A stretch of 64,000 nucleotides of DNA from Candidatus Aminicenantota bacterium (GTDB taxonomy: Bacteria > Acidobacteriota > Aminicenantia > Aminicenantales > Saccharicenantaceae): positions 230,865 through 294,864 of the forward strand of contig JACIYI010000001.1 in NCBI GenBank assembly GCA_014360005.1, given 5' to 3'. Shown one piece after another: positions 27,301-35,475 of this stretch. Made by a program: the position numbers and the translations under genes. The first letter of the stretch is position 1. Every line of letters begins with the position of its first letter. The notes under the pieces are model-generated. The model saw nothing but the letters and a program-made list of their open reading frames with translations. It made no database searches and had not been told where the DNA came from.

Positions 27301-27499
27301 CCGTCCGACCACCCGGGACCGCCGGGCCGATGTTCCGCCAGGTGATAAAGTTGTTCAGATACCCGGCCACCTTGTCCTGCGGCTGGGCCAGGGTAGTGGA
27401 CCAGGAAAGAAGGACTATCAACAGCAGCCAGGCTGGACTGCAGGTCGCGACCGACCGGTGCCTTCGACCCAAACCTGAAAACTTCTGCCGGAAATTCAT
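24317..27499 (-). CDS. Secreted VPS10/sortilin-like BNR (Asp-box) repeat protein
   Basis: This 1060-residue exported protein has a signal peptide (Arg/His-rich start, hydrophobic core about 22-36, cleavage near TLAQ). It is followed by a long beta-propeller region with at least nine Asp-box motifs, including SENNGITW, SVDGGKTW, TIDGGKTW, SGDGGQSW, TYDGGKTW, SRDGGYSW, SLDGGQSW and TTDAGRTW. The last 250 or so residues form a beta-type domain and a helical Lys/Glu-rich tail. Databases often call such proteins glycosyl hydrolases, but no catalytic residues are visible, so a binding or proteolysis-associated role is just as likely. It stands alone, divergent from the M14 genes. Confidence 0.85.
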   Translation of the reverse strand: MNFRQKFSGLGRRHRSVATCSPAWLLLIVLLSWSTTLAQPQDKVAGYLNNFITWRNIGPAVPGGRTVDLDVVERQPWIIYAAVGPSGLWKSENNGITWFPVFYRQATVSVGAVAVAQSSPNIVWVGTGESTSRNSVTVGDGVYKSVDGGKTWTNLGLKDTRHISRIIISRGDPNIVYVAAMGHLWGPNTERGIYKTIDGGKTWQKVLYVNENTGFCDLEVDPQDSQILYAAAYEHRRSPYHMTSGGPGSGLYKSGDGGQSWTRLKQDLPEGLLGRIGLAVARSKPGVVYALIEHQDPGIWRSEDYGQTWKRTAEAKTYKNVNNRPFYYSQIYVDPSDDRTIYVQSTGLYVSNDMGQKFRAIGQGTHPDHHALWVDPSNPLHLIDGNDGGIDITYDGGKTWLPVTSIDAAEVYQVGFDFSLPYKVYCGLQDNGCWGGPSHSLDSRGILNEHWEFINAGDGFFVRPDPKNNFIVYCNSQNNGLVKKDLRHGLGKGLRPEAPLNEPPYRFNWNAPILISPHDNNLIYCAGNFLFRSRDGGYSWERISPDLTTNDPKKQVDGVGPITVENSGAEVHCTITAIAESPVRAGLLWCGTDDGQVQVSLDGGQSWTNVTKNIPGLPKNSWCSRIEASHFESGTAYLAFDNHRSDDYQPYIYKTTDAGRTWKAIRSDLPDFGWVHVIREHPRNKSLLLVGTEFGIYASYNSGLSWIKIHGTNLPTVAVHDIAIQPRENDLIIGTHGRGIWILDDICYLSDAGPEMFDSDFYLFKSRPAYLLFTAARGDFYSSPGFSAKNPTPGAGLTYFVKKDLSGDLRIKIFDENQDLVIELPLQKKAGLNRTNWNLQFMPRSAAGDRPVPTGLMNVMCSVLPGNYVFSIKVGEKEYKGQIRVLPDPRFELDTEGLKKQYQVVAELNKTNNAYARGVAAVRNITRALEKTRSEIGLIQEPSAKNEAEKKYRQFEEALNVVSDIFQTQGTLLGLSMPYQKFLRGPVNLRLISLIQGIAGFPAGPTASEIQQAAEIQELVKERTARLNEFIKRDLEEFNKFLESSRLTVIRKPALIEQDN

Positions 27500-27539
27500 G
27501 TTGGCCTCCAGTTTTTTAATTTACTTTCGCCTGCCCTCC

Positions 27540-27545
27540 ATTATA
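27540..27545 (-). promoter_or_regulatory. Possible -10 element of the VPS10-like gene
   Basis: A perfect TATAAT reads on the minus strand at 27545-27540, about 41 bases before the ATG at 27499. No good -35 is visible 16-18 bases upstream of it, so support is limited. Confidence 0.3.
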
Positions 27546-27577
27546 AGATATGAAGCTTGAAAGATAGAAACAAATAA

Positions 27578-27607
27578 TTGCCCGTAACTGCCCCGGAGAG
27601 TTATAAA
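27578..27607 (+). promoter_or_regulatory. Candidate promoter of the M14 gene pair
   Basis: TTGCCC (27578-27583), an 18-base spacer and TATAAA (27602-27607) lie in the divergent gap, giving a leader of about 78 bases before the first M14 start at 27692. Confidence 0.4.
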
Positions 27608-27691
27608 TGGAATTTTCATACAGGTGATTACGTCAGAACGATTAAGCAGTTTTTTTCGTATATCTGCTTTGAAATAAAAAAAGGAGGAGAC

Positions 27692-29746
27692 ATGCTGAGA
27701 TTGAGAGTCCTCGGCCTTTCCATCATTTTTAGTTTCCTTATATCTTTTCTTCTAATCACTCCCCTGCTGGCTCAGAGCCAGGCCCGGTTCCGACCGCCGG
27801 CTGAGGTTGCGGCCAGCCTGAAAAGCCTGGCGACTAAATACCCGGAAATCTGCCGCCTGAGTTCTATCGGCCGTTCCTATGGCGGACAGGACATCCTGGT
27901 CCTGGAAATTGCTGCTGGTCGGAATAAATCCAGGGCGGAAGACCGGCCGGCAGTCCTGGTAGTAGCCAACAGCCAAGGCCTGCATCTTCTGGGGACAGAA
28001 GCCGTACTCCGTCTGGCCGAATCCCTTCTGGCGCAATACGGCCAGGATAAAACCTGGGCTGATTTCCTGAACCGCCAGACCGTTTACCTGGTTCCCCTGC
28101 TGAACCCGGAGGCCGCAGCTGCCTTCTTCACTTCTCCCAAAATTGAGAGAACGGTGAACAGCAGGCCCGTGGATGAGGATAACGATGGCCTGGTGGATGA
28201 AGACGGACCGGAAGACCTCAACGGCGATGGCCTGATCACCAGCATGAGGGTCAAAGCTCCCGAGGGCCGCTGGATAATCGACCCCAGAGAGCCCAGGTTG
28301 ATGCGCCTGGCTGACCCCAAGAAGGGCGAAAAGGGCGAGTACCTGGTTTACAGCGAAGGTCTGGACAACGACGGCGATGGGGTGATCAATGAAGATGGAC
28401 CGGGCGGAGTCGACCTCAACCGCAATTTTCCCCACGATTTTGAATATTTCCAGAAACAGGCCGGACTGTACCCGGTGTCGGAGCCGGAAACCGAAGCCCT
28501 GTTAAAGTTCATGTCCGAGCACAATAACATAGCCATGGTTATCAATTTTTCCACCGAGAATAATCTGCTGAACATGCAGCAGACCGGACGGGCCCGGGTC
28601 GGCAGCGACCGGGTCCAGGTGCCGCGGCAGTTTGCCGGTTTCCTGGGGCTGGACCCGGAAGCCGAATACACCCTAAATGAAATAGTTGAGGCCCTGAAAA
28701 GCTCTGGTCTCGGCGGCGGGATGGAAATAGACGAAAGCCTGGTAGCCACCTTCCTGGGTCTGGGCCCGGCCATGAACCTCGATCGTTCGGACCAGGCCCT
28801 GTATGAAGAACTGCAGAAAGAGTACAAGAACGGCTTAAAAGAAGTCGGTCTGGATTACCTGGAAAAGAGAGCCCAGGGCGTGGGCAAAGGTTCTTTCCCT
28901 GCCTACTGCTATTACCAGTATGGAGTGCCGGTCTTTTCTTTTGACCTGTGGCAGGTGCCCGAACCAAAAAAAGAAGATAAAAAGGACGAGCTGACCCCCG
29001 ACCGGCTGAAAATGATGTCTTCTGAAGAATTCCTGGCTCTGGGTGAAGAAAAAATCGCCGCCTTCCTCAAGGAAAGAGGGGCCCCGCCTAACTTTAAGGC
29101 CGGGATGTTGATCAAGATGGTCCAATCAGGGCAGGTCACCCCGGCCCGGATGGCCGAGATGATGGAAAAAATGCCCAGGGCAGCCGGGGCTGGCGGTCAG
29201 ACCGAAGAAAACCCGGAAAGCTATCTCCTGGTCTATTCCGACTCCGTGCTCAAAGGTGCCGGTTTTATCAACTGGCAACCCTTCCAGCACCGGGACCTGG
29301 GCCAGGTGGAAATCGGAGGCTTTGTTCCCTTTTTGAAGTATACACCGCCGGCTGACCAGCTGGAGTCAAGCCTCAAATTTCACCTCCAGTTTGCCCGGAA
29401 ACTGATGCTGAAGTTACCCTCACTCCAGATAAAGGAAACAAAAATTGAAAAGCTCGGACCGGACCTCTACCGGGTTACGGTCTACCTCCAGAACGAAGGG
29501 CAACTGCCGACCTCCCTGGCCCAGGGACGTCGGGCGCTGACTGCCTATCCCCTCCGGGTCAGCCTGAAGCTCTCCGGTAAACAGAGATTGTTTGCCGGGC
29601 GCCCGGTGGAAATTGTGCCCTTCCTGTCGGCCGGAGAAACCAGGAAACTGGAATGGACGGTGGAAACCAGGAAAGGCTCCAGCCTGACGGTCAGGGTCTG
29701 GAGTAACCGACTGGCTCCGGTAGAAAGCATGATAAAGGTTGATTAG
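27692..29746 (+). CDS. Secreted M14-family protein with lost zinc site (predicted pseudopeptidase)
   Basis: This protein of about 684 residues has a signal peptide (about 1-28, ending LLAQ) and an M14 carboxypeptidase-like domain. Aligned by eye with its neighbour, the HGNE zinc motif is replaced by QGLH (residues 95-98), the third zinc His by Ser (FSTENN) and the catalytic Glu by Asp (FSFDLW). Activity is therefore unlikely. Two calcium-loop-like segments rich in DxDxDG are kept (DEDNDGLVDEDG and DNDGDGVINEDG). The C-terminal 150 residues form a beta-rich domain. I start at 27692, after AAGGAGGAGAC, where the signal peptide begins; the frame is open to 27578. Confidence 0.88.
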   Translation: MLRLRVLGLSIIFSFLISFLLITPLLAQSQARFRPPAEVAASLKSLATKYPEICRLSSIGRSYGGQDILVLEIAAGRNKSRAEDRPAVLVVANSQGLHLLGTEAVLRLAESLLAQYGQDKTWADFLNRQTVYLVPLLNPEAAAAFFTSPKIERTVNSRPVDEDNDGLVDEDGPEDLNGDGLITSMRVKAPEGRWIIDPREPRLMRLADPKKGEKGEYLVYSEGLDNDGDGVINEDGPGGVDLNRNFPHDFEYFQKQAGLYPVSEPETEALLKFMSEHNNIAMVINFSTENNLLNMQQTGRARVGSDRVQVPRQFAGFLGLDPEAEYTLNEIVEALKSSGLGGGMEIDESLVATFLGLGPAMNLDRSDQALYEELQKEYKNGLKEVGLDYLEKRAQGVGKGSFPAYCYYQYGVPVFSFDLWQVPEPKKEDKKDELTPDRLKMMSSEEFLALGEEKIAAFLKERGAPPNFKAGMLIKMVQSGQVTPARMAEMMEKMPRAAGAGGQTEENPESYLLVYSDSVLKGAGFINWQPFQHRDLGQVEIGGFVPFLKYTPPADQLESSLKFHLQFARKLMLKLPSLQIKETKIEKLGPDLYRVTVYLQNEGQLPTSLAQGRRALTAYPLRVSLKLSGKQRLFAGRPVEIVPFLSAGETRKLEWTVETRKGSSLTVRVWSNRLAPVESMIKVD

Positions 29747-29756
29747 GAGAACGGAC

Positions 29757-31541
29757 ATGAAAAAAAGTTTAAGCCTCACCTGTTTGCTGGTTTTACTGAT
29801 TTCCCTGTCGGCTTTAAGCCCGGTCAGCGGGACTCAAATCGCCAAGAACAGACCCGAAGTCAAGCTGAGCTTCGACCATTTTTATGACCAGGCCGAATTG
29901 ACCGCCGCCCTCAAGGCCCTGCAGCAAGCCTATCCCGATCTGATGAAGCTGGAATCAATCGGCAAGTCTTACCAGGGTCGCGATATCTGGGCTGTTATCA
30001 TCAACAACCCGGCTACCGGCCCGGCCGACAAAAAGCCTGGTTTTTACATAGACGGCAATATTCACGGCAATGAGATTCAGGGAGCTGAGGTTGCCCTTTA
30101 CACCATTTACTTTCTGCTTAAGAATTCTGGAAAGCTGGAATATGTCGACCGGCTGCTGCGGGACCGGGCTTTTTACATCGTGCCCACCATGAACCCCGAC
30201 AGCCGGGATTATTTCCTGCACCTGGCCAGCGATTCCAACTCTCCGCGCTCGGGCCTGGTTCCTTATGATGACGACCGGGACGGGCTGCGGGATGAAGACG
30301 GGCCGGATGACCTGGACGGAGATGGCTCCATAACCTACATGCGCAAGCGAGACCCGAAAGGAAATTACAAGACCAGTCCCGATAACCCGCTGGTCATGGT
30401 CCCCTGCCGCCCCGGGGAAAAGGGAGAATTCATCCTGCTGGGTTCAGAAGGCCTGGACAACGACGGCGATGGTCAGGTTAATGAAGACGGCCCGGGCGGC
30501 TACGACATGAACCGGAATTTCGGCTATAACTGGCAGCCCAATTACGTCCAGCGCGGGGCCGGACCCTATCCTTTCAGCTGGCCAGAAACCAGGGCCGTTC
30601 GGGATTTCATCCTGGCCCATCCCAACATCATGGGGGCCCAGTCCTTCCACAACTATGGCGGGATGATTCTGCGCGGCCCGGGAGCTAAGAACCTGGGTGA
30701 AACCCTGCCCCAGGACCGCCAGGTCTATGATTATATCGGCAAACAGGGCGAGAAGATCCTGCCCGGGTATCGCTACATTGTGATTTACAAGGACATGTAC
30801 ACCGTTTACGGCGGAACTATAGATTTTACATATTTCCTGCTGGGAATTTTCACTTTTTCTAACGAGCTGGATTTTGACCAGTATGCCGGAACCCAGCCGG
30901 CGTCTCAGAGGCGGGGTGGCGAGGAAGAGGAAGAAGACGTCAGGGGCCGGATGTTTCAACCCGGGGCCGGTCTGGAAGAAATCATCTACCACCAGCTGGT
31001 CTTGATGGGAGAACAGCTGGTGGAATGGAAGCCTTACCGGCACCCGCTTTACGGCGAGGTAGAAATCGGTGGAGTGAAGAAATTAGGGCGCCGGGTACCG
31101 GCGGCTTTCCGGCTGGCCGAAACCTGCCACCGCAACGCTGCCTTCTGCCTCTATCACGCCGACCAGCTGCCGCGATTAAAGCTGGAAAAGGTCAGTGTGA
31201 AAAAGATGGAAAATGGCCTGTACCAGCTCGATGTCCGGATAGCCAACGACCAGGTCACGCCGTCGATTTCCAGACAGGCGGTTCAGAGGAAACTGCATCG
31301 CTTCGACCGGCTCAAAATTGAAGGCCGGGCCCGGTTGCTATCGGCCGGCATTTTGACTGACCGCTTCCGGGAACTGGCCGCACCGGTCAAGGTCAGACAG
31401 AATTATTTCCAGGTGGAAAACGGAATTCCCGGCTTCGGTTACGTTGATTTTCGCCTCCTGGTGGAAGGTTCGGGCGAGATCAACCTGATCTACGATTCGC
31501 TTAAAGGTGGCTACCTGGAAAAGAAAATCAGCCTGAAATAA
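29757..31541 (+). CDS. Secreted M14 zinc carboxypeptidase
   Basis: M14 peptidases remove C-terminal residues from peptides. The protein of about 594 residues has a signal peptide (1-25, MKKSLSL start) and a full M14 domain. The zinc motif is HGNE (His103, Glu106), the third ligand is His in QSFHNYGGMIL, and the catalytic Glu is in FTFSNELDF. The same DxDxDG-type loops as in the preceding gene are present (DDRDGLRDEDG, DNDGDGQVNEDG), probably calcium-binding. It begins ten bases after the upstream M14 gene, with AGGAG before the ATG, so the two are co-transcribed. I prefer the ATG at 29757 to the open frame from 29739. Confidence 0.9.
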   Translation: MKKSLSLTCLLVLLISLSALSPVSGTQIAKNRPEVKLSFDHFYDQAELTAALKALQQAYPDLMKLESIGKSYQGRDIWAVIINNPATGPADKKPGFYIDGNIHGNEIQGAEVALYTIYFLLKNSGKLEYVDRLLRDRAFYIVPTMNPDSRDYFLHLASDSNSPRSGLVPYDDDRDGLRDEDGPDDLDGDGSITYMRKRDPKGNYKTSPDNPLVMVPCRPGEKGEFILLGSEGLDNDGDGQVNEDGPGGYDMNRNFGYNWQPNYVQRGAGPYPFSWPETRAVRDFILAHPNIMGAQSFHNYGGMILRGPGAKNLGETLPQDRQVYDYIGKQGEKILPGYRYIVIYKDMYTVYGGTIDFTYFLLGIFTFSNELDFDQYAGTQPASQRRGGEEEEEDVRGRMFQPGAGLEEIIYHQLVLMGEQLVEWKPYRHPLYGEVEIGGVKKLGRRVPAAFRLAETCHRNAAFCLYHADQLPRLKLEKVSVKKMENGLYQLDVRIANDQVTPSISRQAVQRKLHRFDRLKIEGRARLLSAGILTDRFRELAAPVKVRQNYFQVENGIPGFGYVDFRLLVEGSGEINLIYDSLKGGYLEKKISLK

Positions 31542-31735
31542 ACTAAAGCCCGGTTCGGCCGGCGACCAGAAAGTGTGGACCTGTGCAGAGGCCTTGCCTT
31601 TAGTCTGTCCTGGTTTTTGGCCGGGTTCGAGCTGAGGATGATCTGTTAGGCCTGAATACTTTGTCGGACCTTCTGGATGAAGCCGACTTCAAAGAAAATA
31701 AGCCCTGGCCGACAGCCCTGCTGATAGTTTCTTTA
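31542..31735. other. Gap between convergent M14 and pmbA genes
   Basis: This 194-base gap has no recognisable gene, repeat or RNA. A stop-free stretch on the plus strand (about 31610-31755) would end in a hydrophobic tail, but it has no ATG and runs into pmbA, so I treat it as chance. Confidence 0.5.
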
Positions 31736-33070
31736 TTATTCTCCGCCTATTTGTAATGATTTTAGGCGCAGCGTGGGGGCGGTCAGACTGCGGTTTAAGT
31801 CCAGGTCGTTACCGAGCAGGTCAATCCCGTTGAGTATTTCATCAGCCGTTCCGGCGATGGTAATGCCCTTTACCGGGAAGGCAATTTTCCCGTTTTCTAT
31901 CCACAGGCCGGCTGCTCCGCCGCTGAAATTGCCGTTAACCGGGTTAATGCCGTAGCCAGTAATTTCCTTCACCAGCACCCCCCTGTCGGTGGCGGCGATG
32001 ATGTCTTCCGGCTTGGCTTCTCCGGCCGCTATGTAAAAATTGTGCGGTCCGATTCCCGGCAGGCGGTCGAATCCGCCCCGCCTGGCGTTGCCGGTGCTCT
32101 TTACCCCGGCTCTTCTGGCGGCATAGGTATTGTAGAGAAAGCCTTTGAGAACGCCCTTGTCCACCACCAGACGTTTCTGGGTCGGCACCCCCTCGCCGTC
32201 AAAAGGAGCGCTGGCCAGGCCTTTTTCCATAGTGCCATCGTCAATGATGGTGATGAGGTCGGAAGCAATCTTCTGGCCGAGCTTCTTACCCAGGAAGCTG
32301 GCTCCCTGCAGCACCCGCTCGCCGTTTATGGCCTGGATTATTCCCCCGAGGATAGCGTAGGCCACATCGGGGTCAAGAATTACTGCCGCCCGCTGGGTTT
32401 TAACAGGCCGGGGGTCGAGCATCATCAGGGCCTGCTCGGCGGCTCGTCTGGCGATTTCAGCCGGCGGTTTTAAGTCAGAATAGAAGCGCCGCTGGCAGGA
32501 TTCGTAGCCGCTGGATTTTTGCTCGCCCTTTTCCGCGATGACTCCCACCCCGAAGCCACAGCCACTGCTCTTATAGCTCTTGAGCAGACCAAGCGAGCTG
32601 GCCAGGACGATTTCCGTCTCGCTTTCTCCGTAGCTGGCCCCGGAGCTCTTACTTATTCCCTGAACCTTCAGGGCCAGGCTTTCCACTTCCCTGGCCAGGG
32701 CGATTTTCTTGTCCATGGGAATAGCCGCCAGTCCCGGGTCATACAGCCCTTTGACCTCGGTCAGACCCTGGTCGTCGGGCAGGACATTATTTTTGTCGGC
32801 GGTCAGAATACGGGCAAAATTCAGGGCCCGGTTGACGGTTTCTTCCAGGCTTTCCGGGCGGAAGTCGTTGACATAGGCAAAACCCAGCCGCTGACCGCTT
32901 ATCACCCGGAGTCCCAGCCCGTAACTGCCGGCTTCCTGGATGCTCTCCACCTGTCCATTTCTGACAACGAGGCTGAGCTCGCGCCCGCTGACCAGATAGG
33001 CTTCGGCCTGGTCGGCTCCCTTTTTCCTGCAGATTTTTATAACTTCTTCAGCGATAGCCCTGTAATCCAT
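31736..33070 (-). CDS. pmbA: TldD/PmbA-family metallopeptidase, PmbA-like
   Basis: PmbA and TldD form a heterodimeric metalloprotease that degrades unfolded peptides. The 444-residue protein has the family features: AEAYLVSGRELSLVVRNG near the N-terminus, GLGLRVISGQRLGFAYV, the central MDPRPVKTQ-type motif, and the C-terminal GVNPVNGNFSGGAAGLWIENG-like block with YGINPVNG. PmbA subunits lack the zinc-binding HExxxH found in TldD, and none is seen here. It starts 12 bases after the end of tldD. Confidence 0.9.
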   Translation of the reverse strand: MDYRAIAEEVIKICRKKGADQAEAYLVSGRELSLVVRNGQVESIQEAGSYGLGLRVISGQRLGFAYVNDFRPESLEETVNRALNFARILTADKNNVLPDDQGLTEVKGLYDPGLAAIPMDKKIALAREVESLALKVQGISKSSGASYGESETEIVLASSLGLLKSYKSSGCGFGVGVIAEKGEQKSSGYESCQRRFYSDLKPPAEIARRAAEQALMMLDPRPVKTQRAAVILDPDVAYAILGGIIQAINGERVLQGASFLGKKLGQKIASDLITIIDDGTMEKGLASAPFDGEGVPTQKRLVVDKGVLKGFLYNTYAARRAGVKSTGNARRGGFDRLPGIGPHNFYIAAGEAKPEDIIAATDRGVLVKEITGYGINPVNGNFSGGAAGLWIENGKIAFPVKGITIAGTADEILNGIDLLGNDLDLNRSLTAPTLRLKSLQIGGE

Positions 33071-33082
33071 TTTTTCCTCCTG

Positions 33083-34606
33083 TTATCTTCTCTGTCTGGT
33101 GCCACCGACGGTGATGCCCCTGATGCGGACAGTGGGCTGTCCGGCGGTAACCTCGGCCGACTGTCCTTTGCCGCAGATGCCTGGCCCGAAATCCAGGTCA
33201 TTGCCGACAGCATCAATTCTGGTAATGATATCCAGGCAGTTCCCGATGAGAGTGGCGCCTTTGACCGGCACTGTTTTCTTGCCATCTTCGATCAGGTAAG
33301 CTTCACGGCAGGTAAAATTGAAAACTCCGGTGGTCGGGTTGACACTTCCGCCACTCAGGCTCTGGACGTAAAGACCATTCCTGGTGGAAGCTACGATGTC
33401 TTCGGGCTTATCCTTTCCTTTCTCGATGAAGGTGTTGGTCATCCTGGGAATTGGATAATAGCGGAAACTTTCCCGGCGCCCGTTTCCAGTTCTTTCCATC
33501 TGGAGCTGTCTGGCCGAAAGGATGTCTGTCATGTACTTCACCAGGACCCCGTTTTCTATCAGGACGTTCCTTTTCATCTGGGTGCCCTCATCGTCAAAAT
33601 CGGTTGTTCCGCGGAAATTGGGCAGGCTGCCGTCATCCACCATGGTAAAAATATCGGCGGCCACTTTCTTACCGAGCTTGCCCACGAAGGCCCCGGTCTG
33701 CCTGGAGATGTTGTCAGCTTCGAGCGGATGGCCCACAGCTTCGTGCACCAGCACCCCGCCCCAGCCGTTCTGGATGACCACGTCCATCTTGCCAGCCGGG
33801 GCTTCCCTGGCTTCCAGCATGACCACTGCTTCCCTGGCTGCTTCCCGGGCTGCTTTTTCCGGCGGCAGTTCATCAAACATTTCTATTCCGGCATGACGGC
33901 TGAGTCTTTCCCGGCCCTGGTGGGAAGTGTTGTTGCCGACCGCCAGTGGCTGGACGATGAAGAAAATCAGGGGCAGGCTGCTCCGGAGAAGGACTCCCTC
34001 GGAGTTGGCAATGAGCCGGTCCCTGATTTCGTCATAATAATCAATGCTGACCATTTTAATTCGGGGGTCGTAGCTAAGGGCAGCTTCGTGAGCTCGTTTC
34101 ATTATTTCCATTCTTCTGGCATCAGCCACTTGCTGTAAGGGAATTTTGACCTTGATGAATGACGGCCTTTTCTGTTCCTTGAGGCCGACCGGCTGAATCT
34201 TCCGGCCCGAAGTGGCGATGTAAGAAGCGACTTCGGCCGCCCTCAGGATTTTTTCTTCGGTGAGCTCATCGCTGTAGGCATAGCCGGTCTTATCGCCGTC
34301 AATCACCCGGACCCCAACTCCTCTAATCAGGCCAAAAACCGCACTCTTGAATTTGCCCTCTTCCAGAAGGAGACTTCTGGTGATTCTGTTTTCCACGTAA
34401 ACCTCGGCAAAATCGCCGCCCTTTTTCAGGGCGGTAGCGATGGCCTTTTTCAGGACTTCATCGGGCACCTGAAGCTTCGGCCCTTCTCCCGCCAGCAGGG
34501 CTTTGACCAGGGCCGGACTGGCGGCCAGGGCCAGGCTGCCCTGGAGGCTCAGGCTCAGGAATTTTCTCCTGTCGATGTACCGACCATCGGGAAATTGATC
34601 TTTCAT
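33083..34606 (-). CDS. tldD: TldD-family metallopeptidase with Tat-like signal
   Basis: TldD supplies the zinc site of the TldD-PmbA protease. The zinc motif HEAVGH (LVHEAVGHPLEAD) is present, with the C-terminal GGSVNPTTGVFNFTCREAYLIEDG. An N-terminal segment reads YIDRRKFLSLSLQGSLALAASPA, a twin-arginine type signal, so this copy may be exported, unlike the cytosolic E. coli pair. The PmbA-like partner has no such signal. I start at 34606 (ATG after AAAGGAGAG) rather than the GTG at 34612. It is followed closely by pmbA. Confidence 0.9.
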   Translation of the reverse strand: MKDQFPDGRYIDRRKFLSLSLQGSLALAASPALVKALLAGEGPKLQVPDEVLKKAIATALKKGGDFAEVYVENRITRSLLLEEGKFKSAVFGLIRGVGVRVIDGDKTGYAYSDELTEEKILRAAEVASYIATSGRKIQPVGLKEQKRPSFIKVKIPLQQVADARRMEIMKRAHEAALSYDPRIKMVSIDYYDEIRDRLIANSEGVLLRSSLPLIFFIVQPLAVGNNTSHQGRERLSRHAGIEMFDELPPEKAAREAAREAVVMLEAREAPAGKMDVVIQNGWGGVLVHEAVGHPLEADNISRQTGAFVGKLGKKVAADIFTMVDDGSLPNFRGTTDFDDEGTQMKRNVLIENGVLVKYMTDILSARQLQMERTGNGRRESFRYYPIPRMTNTFIEKGKDKPEDIVASTRNGLYVQSLSGGSVNPTTGVFNFTCREAYLIEDGKKTVPVKGATLIGNCLDIITRIDAVGNDLDFGPGICGKGQSAEVTAGQPTVRIRGITVGGTRQRR

Positions 34607-35020
34607 GACCACTCTCCTTTAATCGTGGTTTTTATCAATTAGGAAGGCATTATCTAAAAATATTTCTTATCTCCAGTTCATTCCCTATTTACTTATCCCA
34701 TTTGCCAAGGGCGGTCAAGCACTTTATTTCTTGCCAGTGTTGCTTTCTTTATCTTTAGTGCCGCTGAATTTTTCTTGTCCCCCTTTATTCAGGTAAGGTT
34801 GAGGCTGCAGGCAGCAGTACCTACCAGATGCCGTTGACTAAGGCTCAAACCCAGGGTTTCCCATAAGCAATTAGTTAGCTAGCCAAGAGCTGGCGGCTAC
34901 TCTGACCCAAAAACCAATTTGATAGCTCCGGACCCGGAATAAGCCGGGTTCCAATCCCGGTGCTTACTGCCTTGGTAGCTCATTCAGATGGTACAGCCTG
35001 AATATTTCTTATCCGGCAGG
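34607..35020. other. Gene-free region between tldD and arsR
   Basis: This divergent gap of about 450 bases (to the arsR start) has no open frame of note. It holds a T-arm-like piece (CCGGG TTCCAAT CCCGG, around 34945-34962) and a D-arm-like piece (TAGCTCATTCAGATGGTACAGC, 34976-34997). They are in the wrong order for a tRNA and lack matching acceptor strands. The arsR promoter is at its end. Confidence 0.6.
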
Positions 35021-35049
35021 TTGACAAGGCCAGAAACCGGGCCTATAAT
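35021..35049 (+). promoter_or_regulatory. Consensus sigma-70 promoter of the arsR operon
   Basis: TTGACA (35021-35026), a 17-base spacer and TATAAT (35044-35049) are a perfect consensus promoter. The predicted start near 35056 is only about three bases before the arsR ATG at 35059, so the transcript should be leaderless or nearly so. Confidence 0.88.
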
Positions 35050-35051
35050 AT

Positions 35052-35073
35052 CATTTCGATGTTTGGCGAAATG
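35052..35073 (+). promoter_or_regulatory. Inverted-repeat operator at the arsR start
   Basis: CATTTCG (35052-35058) and CGAAATG (35067-35073) are a perfect 7-base inverted repeat with an 8-base spacer, spanning the predicted transcription start and the first codons. The position fits autorepression by the ArsR-family regulator. Confidence 0.65.
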
Positions 35074-35475
35074 AGTAAATATAACCTGAAAGACCTGGAA
35101 AGAATTCTTTCGGCCCTGGCCGAGAGAAACCGGCTGCGGATTCTGGCGGCCCTACGCTATCGTCCTTTGGCTGTCTGTGAAATCAGAGAAGTTCTTGGCC
35201 TGTCCTTTTCCACGGTCTCCAGGCACCTGTCCATCCTGACCACAGCCGGTCTGATCGATTATGACCGAGATGGGAAATGGGTTCACTACCGTCTTAACCT
35301 GGAACCGGAATCGGAGGTGACCACCCTGATAAACTGGCTGTTCCAGCAACTGGCCGCAGACGAGGTTTTCCGGAAAGACCTGGAGAAAGCCAGGCAGGTG
35401 GACAAGAATCTAATCTGCGGGATTAAGCCTCTGGCTTTGAAAAAAAACTTAATTCACAGGAGGAATAAATTATGA
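35059..35475 (+). CDS. ArsR-family transcriptional regulator
   Basis: This 138-residue winged-helix regulator has the ArsR core ILSALAERNRLRILAALRYRPLAVCEIREVLGLSFSTVSRHLSILTTAGLIDYDRDGKWVHYRL (about 12-76). The usual ELCVCDL metal-binding box is replaced by LAVCEIREV with a single Cys; another Cys is near the C-terminus (LICGIK). The ligand cannot be inferred. It heads an operon of four genes (35059-36490) with overlaps of four bases to the next. An alternative ATG is at 35071, but neither ATG has a ribosome site, which fits leaderless initiation at 35059. Confidence 0.88.
   Translation: MFGEMSKYNLKDLERILSALAERNRLRILAALRYRPLAVCEIREVLGLSFSTVSRHLSILTTAGLIDYDRDGKWVHYRLNLEPESEVTTLINWLFQQLAADEVFRKDLEKARQVDKNLICGIKPLALKKNLIHRRNKL

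Noticed and set aside
31605..31755. Stop-free plus-strand stretch ending in a hydrophobic tail
   Set aside because: No ATG or ribosome site, about 48 codons at most, overlaps the end of pmbA, no recognised similarity.
32519..34138. Plus-strand frame of 539 codons over pmbA and tldD
   Set aside because: It mirrors the TldD/PmbA genes, whose family motifs are clear on the minus strand; no ribosome site or known domain supports it.
34940..35000. tRNA-like fragments: a T-arm-like and a D-arm-like sequence
   Set aside because: The T-arm-like piece comes before the D-arm-like piece, no acceptor strands match in normal or permuted order, and the anticodon region does not fold.
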